Made by a program: the position numbers and the translations under genes. This document shows positions 1-4,906 of a DNA stretch of 5,523 bases, one piece after another (positions within the stretch are counted from its first letter, which is position 1; the number at the start of each line of letters is the position of its first letter). Below the pieces are notes generated by a model. It saw only the letters and a list, made by a program, of their open reading frames with translations. It did no database searches and was not told the origin of the DNA. Source of the DNA: RGIG5579 sp045601445 (GTDB lineage Bacteria; Bacillota; Clostridia; Oscillospirales; SIG627); contig JAZRZQ010000099.1 of assembly GCA_045601445.1 (NCBI GenBank), forward strand, positions 1 to 5,523. The letters are read 5' to 3'.

Positions 1-23
1 TTCCAGAGTCAGTCCTGCTACAT

Positions 24-55
24 TAAAAAAGAACCTGGCGTTGATCAACGCCAGG
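24..55 (-). terminator. Rho-independent terminator of the nagA-ROK operon
   Basis: Positions 34-55 are a perfect 22-bp palindrome with arm CCTGGCGTTGA. As RNA it would form a GC-rich stem of about 9 bp closed by a GATC loop. Read on the minus strand the hairpin is followed by TTCTTTTTTAA (positions 33 down to 23), the U-tract expected of an intrinsic terminator. It lies 97 bases past the stop of the ROK-like gene, so it probably ends the two-gene minus-strand transcript. No T-tract follows on the plus strand, so it should work in one direction only. Confidence 0.85.
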
Positions 56-151
56 CCCAAGAAAGTGTTAGGCTTCAAAAAACCTGTTGATTTGTTTGAT
101 CTTTGTCTCGCTCAGTGTTGCACTTAGTTTGACAATTCATCGCTTTTCGTA
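56..151 (-). other. 3' untranslated trailer, no gene seen
   Basis: These 96 bases lie between the stop codon of the ROK-like gene and its terminator. Short open frames cross the stretch on both strands, but none has a ribosome binding site or recognisable protein sequence. I see no tRNA, repeat or clear hairpin. The trailer is longer than needed for termination, but I find no specific element in it. Positions 1-23, beyond the terminator, also show nothing identifiable. Confidence 0.5.
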
Positions 152-1531
152 TTATTTTCTGCACTCGGGGAGGCCTGCGGCCGCGACACTTTGTCCGACT
201 CTGCGGCTCTTTTCGTCGGGCAGAGCAATGTTGATCGAAAGGGAGGGATATTCCTCGGAAAGCACGCGCTTGCATTCCTCGATCAGGGCATCGCCGCCCT
301 TACCGCTGGTGACTCTTCCGAGCAGAAGCAGGTGGCGAATGCGATAGGTTTTGGCGTAGAGGGGAAGGGTGTGAGCCAGATAACAGCCGATGCTGCGGTA
401 AATATCGAGTGCTTTCTCGTTTCCGTTTTCCACTTCCTTCTGAACGACCTTCAGCTTTTCGGCGGGGGAGAGCGCGGGATCAAGCTCGATGCCGGCGGCA
501 GGAGCGAGCTTAATGACGCCGTCCTGCGAGAAGTATTTTACGCCGCAACCGATATCGCCGCTCCACTCATCTTCCATTGCGTCGGGATTGGCGTCGATGG
601 GAGCGAAAGCAAGCTCGTTGAGCCAACCGGTGACGTTTCCTTTTTCATCCACAAAGCCAACGGCCTCGCTCGTGCCCATGGCGATTCCGAGTACCGCGTT
701 GTCACCGAGCTCCATGGCACCTGCCAGAGCCGTTACGTCGCCGTCGTTGGCAACCAAAAGCGGAACGTCTCCGATCTCTTTTCCGGCGCGCAGATAAATA
801 TCCTTGACCTTGGCCTCAAAATCCTCGGGAGAAACCTTCAAAAAGAGGGAAGCGAGCATCGTGCGGTTATCCACGTAAATTCCTGCCGAGCTGATACCGA
901 TCGCGTCGACTCTCGGCATTTTTGAAGCGGCGGTCTTGAAGGCCTGAACGATGCCGTCAAAGTGGTAGTCGGGGTCGGTGTTGGTCTTGGGGAACCAAAC
1001 GACCTCTTCGGAGTAAACGACCTCGCCGTCAATCACAGCGGAAACCTTGCGGTCGGATCCGCCTGCGTCAAAGCCGATGCGGCATCCGTCAAAATGGCCG
1101 CCGATGCTTTGGGACTCATCTTTTTCTTCGGGCTTTTCAGCGTAGGGAACGTTCTTGACGACAAAACGGCTTTCGTAAACGTCACCCATCGTTTTGTGGT
1201 CGAAGGCGCGCTTTCCGTCGGGAGCATAAACAGAGCGGACGTACTCAAAGATCTTCTCATTACCGCAAACGGTTACCTCAAAGCCGCCCTTGGCCCAGAG
1301 AAGAAACTTGATCGTGCGCTCAATGTAGTAGCAGTCTGCCTCAAATTTGTCTTCCGTTCCGTGAATGAAGGTGTCGACCACGGCAATCTTGCCGTCGTTA
1401 CGGCGAATGGCAATGGCGATCTTTTCCTTCGCGCCGACCAGATACTCTTCCTGCCAGCGATAAAGGGGCAGAAAGCTCCGGTCAAGTGCGGGCTTGTTTT
1501 TCAGTTCAACCTGAATTCCGTAGCGTTGCAT
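152..1531 (-). CDS. ROK-like sugar kinase-fold protein with N-terminal extension
   Basis: The product is 459 aa of the actin/hexokinase ATPase fold, closest to the ROK family (sugar kinases and NagC-type regulators), and probably cytoplasmic since no signal peptide or membrane segment is visible. The ROK-like part starts near residue 150: phosphate-binding motif GFDAGGSDRK (153-162), ISSAGIYVDNRT (213-224), ANDGDVTALAGA (261-272) at the place of the ROK NDANAAA catalytic-Asp motif (Asp263), a GIAMGTSEA loop (282-290), and LLLLGRVTSGKGG (401-413) near the C-terminus. The usual ROK zinc motif (CxCGxxGCxE) is not evident. Residues 1-145 are an extra region I cannot assign; typical ROK kinases are about 300 aa. 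The start at 1531 is preferred because AGGAGAGAGG lies 8 bases upstream; a start 12 codons earlier lacks such a site. The A of its ATG is the last base of the nagA stop, so the genes are probably translationally coupled. Inference: phosphorylates or senses GlcNAc or a related sugar; substrate unknown. Confidence 0.88.
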   Translation of the reverse strand: MQRYGIQVELKNKPALDRSFLPLYRWQEEYLVGAKEKIAIAIRRNDGKIAVVDTFIHGTEDKFEADCYYIERTIKFLLWAKGGFEVTVCGNEKIFEYVRSVYAPDGKRAFDHKTMGDVYESRFVVKNVPYAEKPEEKDESQSIGGHFDGCRIGFDAGGSDRKVSAVIDGEVVYSEEVVWFPKTNTDPDYHFDGIVQAFKTAASKMPRVDAIGISSAGIYVDNRTMLASLFLKVSPEDFEAKVKDIYLRAGKEIGDVPLLVANDGDVTALAGAMELGDNAVLGIAMGTSEAVGFVDEKGNVTGWLNELAFAPIDANPDAMEDEWSGDIGCGVKYFSQDGVIKLAPAAGIELDPALSPAEKLKVVQKEVENGNEKALDIYRSIGCYLAHTLPLYAKTYRIRHLLLLGRVTSGKGGDALIEECKRVLSEEYPSLSINIALPDEKSRRVGQSVAAAGLPECRK

Positions 1532-2610
1532 TATTGATACCTCTCTCCTGCGATGAAGACATCGCAAATGTTTTTGTTTTCGTCAATCAAAAGAAGGTCT
1601 GCGTCAAAGCCCTCGCGGATCTCGCCCTTGTTCAGGCCGAGAAGCTTTGCGGGAGTGCGGGTCGCCATCGTGACGGCTTCGTCGAAGGGGATTCCCATTT
1701 CGGCGGCGCGGCAGACGCACTGCCATTGCGTGGAGGCGGCACCGGCGAGTGTGTCCGTTCCGTTTAAATAGGCGGCACCGCCGCGAACGACCACGTCAAG
1801 TCCGCCCGAATCGCAAACCGTTCCCTCGGCAAAGCCGGCAGGGCGGATGGAATCGCTGATGATGGTCAGACGGTCCGTTCCGAACAGCTTCCAAGCAGCC
1901 AGCACGCTGGCGCGGTGAATATGAACGCCGTCCGTGATGAGCTGTGCCCAGATATGCTTTTCAGCACCGGCTCCGATCGGGCCGGGCTTGCGGTGATGGA
2001 GAGGCTGCATACAGTTAAAGGTGTGTGTCAGACAGCTTGCGCCGGCTTCGATGGCGGACAGAGCCGTATCGTAATCCGTATCGGTGTGACCGAACGAAAC
2101 GATGACGCCCTCTGCGGTTACGCGGCGGATAAAGTCCATCGATCCGTCAAGCTCGGGTGCAAGAGAGATCATCTTGACGTTGCCGAAGCGGCAAAATTCC
2201 TCGTAATCGGGGGCTTTGATGTAAAGCTCGTTCTGTGCTCCCTTGTATTTGGTGGCAATGTAAGGCCCTTCCATGTGAAAGCCGTGGATATAGGTGCCGG
2301 GGAAGTCGGTCTTTTTGTTCGTCACCTCAATCAGGGTCTCGGTGTCCATGGTCATTGTGGTGGGAAGCCAGGTGGTCGTTCCGTTTTTGGCGAAGAAATC
2401 GCACATCGGCTCGAAATCGCCGTCGAGCGTATCCATACCGATACAGCCGTGTGCGTGCGTTTCGATCAGACCGGGGATGACCTTTTTTCCTTCGGCGTCG
2501 AAGCCGGAAAGTCCGCTTTCGGTATTGACCGATACGATTTTTCCGTCCTCGATCTCAATGTTTACGATGCGATCGTAAAGCTTTGCGTTTGTAATTACGG
2601 TTTTTGACAT
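1531..2610 (-). CDS. nagA: N-acetylglucosamine-6-phosphate deacetylase
   Basis: This cytoplasmic amidohydrolase removes acetate from GlcNAc-6-phosphate to give glucosamine-6-phosphate, a committing step in the use of GlcNAc from chitin, mucin or recycled peptidoglycan. The product has 359 aa, slightly short for the family (about 380) but complete. Visible landmarks in order: N-terminal beta-sandwich piece (1-45), GLIETHAHG with metal ligands His52 and His54, HMEGPY with Glu114, SFGHTD with His175, LTHTFNCMQPLHHR with His196, LITDGVHIH (224-232), and SDS with Asp253 as the expected catalytic acid/base. The HxH pair is intact, as in Bacillus-type NagA; E. coli NagA lacks it. An SD-like GAGG sits 9 bases before the ATG. 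It is the first gene of a two-gene operon with the ROK-like gene. No nagB (deaminase) is in the window, so glucosamine-6-phosphate must be processed by a gene elsewhere. Confidence 0.95.
   Translation of the reverse strand: MSKTVITNAKLYDRIVNIEIEDGKIVSVNTESGLSGFDAEGKKVIPGLIETHAHGCIGMDTLDGDFEPMCDFFAKNGTTTWLPTTMTMDTETLIEVTNKKTDFPGTYIHGFHMEGPYIATKYKGAQNELYIKAPDYEEFCRFGNVKMISLAPELDGSMDFIRRVTAEGVIVSFGHTDTDYDTALSAIEAGASCLTHTFNCMQPLHHRKPGPIGAGAEKHIWAQLITDGVHIHRASVLAAWKLFGTDRLTIISDSIRPAGFAEGTVCDSGGLDVVVRGGAAYLNGTDTLAGAASTQWQCVCRAAEMGIPFDEAVTMATRTPAKLLGLNKGEIREGFDADLLLIDENKNICDVFIAGERYQ
1540..1549 (-). promoter_or_regulatory. Ribosome binding site inside the nagA 3' end
   Basis: On the minus strand the sequence reads AGGAGAGAGG, then 8 bases, then ATG at 1531. 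The site lies within the last codons of nagA. It decides the start of the ROK-like gene and, with the TAATG overlap, supports coupled translation of the two genes. Confidence 0.8.
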
Positions 2611-2652
2611 CAGTTCAAACCTCGCATATATTAGTTTTTTTGCGCTAAAACT

Positions 2653-2681
2653 ATTATATCACAAATGTTTCCGAATGGGAA
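2653..2681 (-). promoter_or_regulatory. nagA operon promoter with extended -10
   Basis: On the minus strand TATAAT (2658 to 2653) is preceded by TGA, an extended -10 element (TGATATAAT). A 17-bp spacer separates it from TTCCCA (2681 to 2676), which matches four of six bases of TTGACA. Transcription would start near 2646, giving a leader of about 36 bases before the nagA ATG. No other promoter is visible ahead of the ROK-like gene, so both genes probably depend on this one. Confidence 0.75.
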
Positions 2682-2687
2682 GTTCCC
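2677..2687. promoter_or_regulatory. Small palindrome over the nagA -35 box, possible operator
   Basis: GGGAA-G-TTCCC is a perfect 5-bp inverted repeat around one base. It overlaps the -35 element (2676-2681) of the nagA promoter. A protein bound here would be expected to block RNA polymerase. The site is short and could occur by chance, and no known operator consensus is claimed. Confidence 0.3.
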
Positions 2688-2712
2688 GACAGGGATATTG
2701 TAATTCATTTTT

Positions 2713-2746
2713 TTGCATTTTTCAGTAAAAAAACTATTGCATTTTT
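2713..2746. repeat. 10-bp direct repeat between divergent promoters, possible AraC-type sites
   Basis: TTGCATTTTT occurs at 2713-2722 and again at 2737-2746, offset 24 bp on the same strand. AraC-family proteins often bind direct repeats about two helical turns apart. The copies lie upstream of the nagA -35 box (centres about 70 and 95 bases before the predicted nagA start) and just upstream of the regulator's own -10. The surroundings are T- and A-rich, which raises the odds of chance repetition. Confidence 0.35.
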
Positions 2747-2756
2747 TTGTCGAATG

Positions 2757-2762
2757 TATTAT
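2757..2762 (+). promoter_or_regulatory. Possible -10 box of the AraC-type regulator gene
   Basis: TATTAT matches the -10 consensus at five of six bases and lies 21 bases before the chosen ATG. No convincing -35 box is found at normal spacing, so the promoter may be weak or activator-dependent. Transcription from near 2769 would exclude the in-frame ATG at 2754 as the start. Confidence 0.35.
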
Positions 2763-2771
2763 CCTATCATC

Positions 2772-2778
2772 GGGAGGG
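2772..2778 (+). promoter_or_regulatory. Ribosome binding site deciding the regulator start
   Basis: GGGAGGG ends 5 bases before the ATG at 2784. It selects this start over the in-frame ATG at 2754, which would put the site inside the coding region. Confidence 0.8.
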
Positions 2779-2783
2779 ATCGT

Positions 2784-3680
2784 ATGGGCTACAAAAAAAC
2801 GGTGCTGAAAAAGCAAATCAGCGTGGACGACGTTGTGTCCGTCCATTACTTCGAATACACCGTCGATTTTTCGTTTTCGGGTGAATTGCACGATTTTTGG
2901 GAATTGATCTATGCCGACAGGAACGAGCTTGTCATTACGGCGGATACCAAAGAGCTCGTCGTTCCTCAGGGATGTATGTTTCTCCATAAACCCATGGAGT
3001 TTCACAACGTCCGCGGCAACGGTATCAAAGCGCCCAATTCCGTCATCATTGCCTTTTCTTCCAAAGCTTCGGAGCTGTATGAAATCTCGGGGCAGGTGCT
3101 TGGCTGTACCGATGCGGAAAAATTCTTGCTGGCGGGCATCATCGAAGAAGCGAAAAATGCCTTTTCCACGCCCCTCGGCGATCCTTATACCGAGGAGCTT
3201 TTGAGAAGAGAAAACAGCCTTTTCGGCTGTGAGCAGCTCATTTTGTCGCGCATTGAAGCCTTTTTGATCTCCACGATTCGCCATCATCGCGAAAATGGCG
3301 CGGTGGTCACGCACGAGCAGGAAAACGCCCGTCGCAAAAAGGATGAGGTTCGTCTGCGTCAGATTTGTGATTATCTGATGCAAAACGTCGAAAAGAATCT
3401 GACCAGCACCGATATTCAAAAGAAGTTCTTTATCAGCGAATCCTCTCTCCAAAAGCTGTTTCAGCACAAGGTCGGCTGCGGTGCAATGCAGCATTTTCAA
3501 AGAATCAAGATTGATCGCGCCAAAGAAATGATCCGCGAAAAAAAGTACAATTTCTCCGAAATTTCCGAGCGGCTTTCCTTCTCTTCCATTCATTATTTTT
3601 CCCGCCGCTTCAAGGCGATCACGGGAATGACCCCCTCGGAATACGCCTCCTCGGTGAAATCCTACGCGCAGACCGAGTGA
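2784..3680 (+). CDS. AraC-family transcriptional regulator, cupin sensor type
   Basis: The product is 298 aa with the standard two-part plan of AraC-family activators. Residues about 10-90 look like a small-molecule-sensing cupin barrel (HDFWELIYADR at 36-46, VVPQGCMFLHKPMEFHNV at 59-76). A linker with charged helices follows (110-185). The last 110 residues hold the two helix-turn-helix units: STDIQKKFFISESSLQKLFQ (208-227) and NFSEISERLSFSSIHYFSRR (256-275), then the family signature FKAITGMTPSEY (276-287). The start at 2784 is chosen because GGGAGGG lies just upstream at good spacing; an ATG 10 codons earlier (2754) has no such site and precedes the likely transcription start. The gene is divergent from nagA, so control of the nagA-ROK operon, and perhaps itself, is the natural inference. 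The ligand is unknown; an amino sugar or its phosphate is plausible from context only. Confidence 0.9.
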   Translation: MGYKKTVLKKQISVDDVVSVHYFEYTVDFSFSGELHDFWELIYADRNELVITADTKELVVPQGCMFLHKPMEFHNVRGNGIKAPNSVIIAFSSKASELYEISGQVLGCTDAEKFLLAGIIEEAKNAFSTPLGDPYTEELLRRENSLFGCEQLILSRIEAFLISTIRHHRENGAVVTHEQENARRKKDEVRLRQICDYLMQNVEKNLTSTDIQKKFFISESSLQKLFQHKVGCGAMQHFQRIKIDRAKEMIREKKYNFSEISERLSFSSIHYFSRRFKAITGMTPSEYASSVKSYAQTE

Positions 3681-3696
3681 AAAAGACACAAGATAT

Positions 3697-3731
3697 AAAA
3701 AAGAAGAGCTCACGTAAGCTCTTCTTTTTTT
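3697..3731. terminator. Bidirectional terminator between convergent genes
   Basis: AAGAAGAGCT (3701-3710) pairs perfectly with AGCTCTTCTT (3717-3726) around the loop CACGTA. Flanking A-runs (3697-3702) and T-runs (3725-3731) extend the stem and provide a U-tract in both directions. The hairpin begins 20 bases after the regulator stop and 6 bases after the cysteine-synthase-family stop, so it can end both transcripts. Confidence 0.9.
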
Positions 3732-3732
3732 G

Positions 3733-4659
3733 TCAGTCGAAAAGGGGAGTGGAGAAATAGCGCTCGGCCGTATCCGGAAGAACGGTGACGACGCGTTTTC
3801 CTTCGCCGAGCTCTCTGGCCAGCCGAATGGCCGCGGCGACGTTCGTTCCACTGCTGATGCCGCACATAATGCCCTCGCGGCTTGCCAGTTCCTTTGAGAT
3901 GCGCAGCGCCTCGTCGTCTGCGATAATGCAAACACCGTCGAAGATCTCCTGATTAAGAATGGCGGGAATGACGCCGTCTCCGATGCCCATCTGAATATGC
4001 GTTCCGATCGAGCCGCCGGAAAGAATGGCGGCGTTTTCGGGCTCTACCGCCCAGATCTTCATATCGGGGTTGTGCGCCTTGAGTACCTCGCCGATCCCCG
4101 TGATCGTGCCTCCCGTGCCGATGCCGGAGCAAAAGCCGTCGATCGGGCCGTTGACCTGCGCGAGAATTTCTGCGGCGGTCTGATTCCGCTGGATCTCGGG
4201 ATTTGCGGGGTTTTCAAATTGCTGGGGAACGAAGACGCGGGGATCTTCCCGTTTCATCTTCATTGCCAGCGCCACGCACTCTTCGATGCAAAGACCGATA
4301 TTGCCTGCATCGTGTACCAGAATCACCTCGGCGCCGTAATGCTCCACGAGCTTTCTTCTTTCGATGCTGACCGAATCGGGCATAATGATCTTGACCTTGT
4401 ATCCGCGTACCGCTCCGACGAGGGCAAGACCGATCCCTTGGTTGCCGCTGGTCGGCTCGACAATGACGGTATCGGGCCCGACAAGTCCTTTTTGCTCGGC
4501 ATCGAGGATCATATTAAAGGCGGTTCTCGTTTTGATCGAGCCGCCGACGTTGAGACCTTCAAATTTGACCAATATCTCCGCACAATTCGGCTCGGAGAGA
4601 TGGCGCAAACGGATGATGGGAGTGTTTCCCATGGCATCCAAAATGGAGTTACAAATCAT
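3733..4659 (-). CDS. cysK: Cysteine synthase family protein (O-acetylserine sulfhydrylase-like)
   Basis: This 308-aa protein is a full-length fold-type II PLP enzyme of the CysK/CysM/CBS family, cytoplasmic, likely joining O-acetylserine and sulfide to make cysteine. Landmarks: GNTPIIRL (11-18), the PLP lysine Lys43 in NVGGSIKTR, the substrate loop TSGNQG (70-75) with Asn73, QQFENPANP (146-154), the PLP phosphate loop GTGGT (181-185), SSG near the pyridine nitrogen (269-271) and the typical tail PDTAERYFSTPLF (295-307). Departures from textbook CysK: TSGNQG instead of TSGNTG, NVGGSIKTR instead of NPxxSxKDR, and IQRNQTAAEI in place of the usual H-x-x-TTGPEI segment. These suggest a subfamily variant, possibly with a different acceptor or donor. 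GAAAGG lies 7 bases before the ATG. The gene stands alone, convergent with the regulator and divergent from pflB; no cysE is adjacent. The family is certain, the exact reaction less so. Confidence 0.9.
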   Translation of the reverse strand: MICNSILDAMGNTPIIRLRHLSEPNCAEILVKFEGLNVGGSIKTRTAFNMILDAEQKGLVGPDTVIVEPTSGNQGIGLALVGAVRGYKVKIIMPDSVSIERRKLVEHYGAEVILVHDAGNIGLCIEECVALAMKMKREDPRVFVPQQFENPANPEIQRNQTAAEILAQVNGPIDGFCSGIGTGGTITGIGEVLKAHNPDMKIWAVEPENAAILSGGSIGTHIQMGIGDGVIPAILNQEIFDGVCIIADDEALRISKELASREGIMCGISSGTNVAAAIRLARELGEGKRVVTVLPDTAERYFSTPLFD

Positions 4660-4692
4660 AAAAAAGCCTTTCTTTTCGGTTCATACCCAATC

Positions 4693-4721
4693 AATATAAC
4701 ACAAAACAAAAGAGAATGCAA
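4693..4721 (-). promoter_or_regulatory. Promoter of the cysteine synthase family gene
   Basis: On the minus strand TTGCAT (4721 to 4716) and TATATT (4698 to 4693) are 17 bp apart. The -10 is preceded by TGT, giving an extended -10 element (TGTTATATT). The predicted start near 4686 leaves a leader of about 27 bases carrying the GAAAGG ribosome binding site. I see no T-box, S-box or other leader control element, and the leader is too short for one. Confidence 0.65.
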
Positions 4722-4740
4722 GGGAGGGCGAAGGAATTTC

Positions 4741-4761
4741 GTTTGAAAAAGTTTTTCAAAC
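4741..4761. repeat. 21-bp palindrome upstream of the pflB promoter, possible operator
   Basis: The arms GTTTGAAAAA and TTTTTCAAAC are perfect complements around one central G. The element ends 3 bases before the pflB -35 box and lies about 20 bases upstream of the divergent gene's -35 box. It is upstream of both predicted transcription starts, so it should act as DNA rather than RNA. It does not match the even-spaced Rex consensus (TTGTGAA-N4-TTCACAA type). The protein that would bind is unknown. Confidence 0.5.
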
Positions 4762-4764
4762 CCT

Positions 4765-4793
4765 TTGACAAACGCCTCTCGCGCGTGTATAAT
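4765..4793 (+). promoter_or_regulatory. Consensus sigma-A promoter of pflB
   Basis: TTGACA (4765-4770), a 17-bp spacer and TATAAT (4788-4793) match the housekeeping consensus at all twelve bases. Transcription should begin near 4800, only a base or two before the first paired base of the riboswitch. A strong constitutive promoter fits control by the downstream riboswitch and terminator. Confidence 0.9.
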
Positions 4794-4801
4794 ATAATCA
4801 A

Positions 4802-4869
4802 TCCTTGCTACTGGCGGGACATAGAGTATACTATGAGGGAACAAGGAGGTTTGGCCGACCGTCTGGGCA
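4802..4869 (+). ncRNA. ZTP riboswitch aptamer (pfl motif)
   Basis: The leader of pflB matches the ZTP/ZMP-sensing pfl motif in sequence and layout. P1 is TCCTTG (4802-4807) with CAAGGA (4842-4847). Its inner loop has the conserved CUGGCGG-type strand (4811-4817) opposite AGGGAAC (4836-4842). P2 is CATAG/CTATG (4820-4824 with 4831-4835). After a linker comes the conserved 3' domain GCCGACCGTCTGGGCA (4854-4869), where GCC pairs with GGC as P3. The pseudoknot between GGCGG (4813-4817) and CCGTC (4859-4863) forms with one G-U pair. Known biology: ZTP accumulates when 10-formyl-tetrahydrofolate is low, and these switches turn on one-carbon and purine genes, including pfl, the source of the motif name. 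Identification rests on recalled consensus and pairing, not on a covariance-model search. Confidence 0.85.
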
Positions 4870-4895
4870 TCGTGAGATGCCCGTTTTTTGTTTTT
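4865..4895 (+). terminator. Riboswitch-controlled terminator ahead of pflB
   Basis: GGGCATC (4865-4871), loop GTGA and GATGCCC (4876-4882) form a 7-bp GC-rich stem followed by G and six Ts (4884-4889), then five more Ts (4891-4895). The left arm GGGC is also the 3' strand of aptamer P3, so the two folds exclude each other. Expected logic: ligand stabilises P3 and the pseudoknot, the terminator cannot form, and pflB is read through; without ligand, transcription stops. Confidence 0.85.
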
Positions 4896-4902
4896 AGGAG
4901 GT
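4896..4902 (+). promoter_or_regulatory. pflB ribosome binding site
   Basis: AGGAGGT, a full Shine-Dalgarno match, ends 4 bases before the ATG at 4907. It lies just past the terminator T-tract, outside the hairpin, so control is more likely at transcription termination than at ribosome access. Confidence 0.85.
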
Positions 4903-4906
4903 AAAG

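Noticed and set aside
191..925. Plus-strand open frame of 244 codons inside the ROK-like gene
   Set aside because: It is an antisense shadow of a well-supported gene, with no recognisable motifs and no convincing ribosome binding site.
1915..2607. Plus-strand open frame of 230 codons opposite nagA
   Set aside because: It is a shadow of nagA, whose catalytic motifs are all in place on the other strand.
2631..3935. Minus-strand open frame of 434 codons opposite the AraC-type regulator
   Set aside because: It runs through the bidirectional terminator and overlaps the end of the cysteine synthase family gene. Its protein shows no family features, while the plus-strand regulator is unmistakable.
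4660..4692. T-box or SAM riboswitch ahead of the cysteine synthase family gene
   Set aside because: The predicted leader is only about 27 bases, with no terminator or conserved riboswitch motif.
4741..4761. Rex-type redox operator upstream of pflB
   Set aside because: The palindrome has a single-base centre and lacks the TTGTGAA/TTCACAA-type half-sites, so a Rex assignment is not supported.
4843..4849. AAGGAGG resembling a Shine-Dalgarno site
   Set aside because: No start codon lies at a suitable distance, and the bases form the 3' strand of aptamer P1 and its linker.
4833..4904. Possible 23-codon leader peptide (ATG at 4833, TAA at 4904) before pflB
   Set aside because: It has no ribosome binding site, runs straight through the riboswitch and terminator, and has no run of regulatory codons. 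The conserved RNA structure explains the sequence better.
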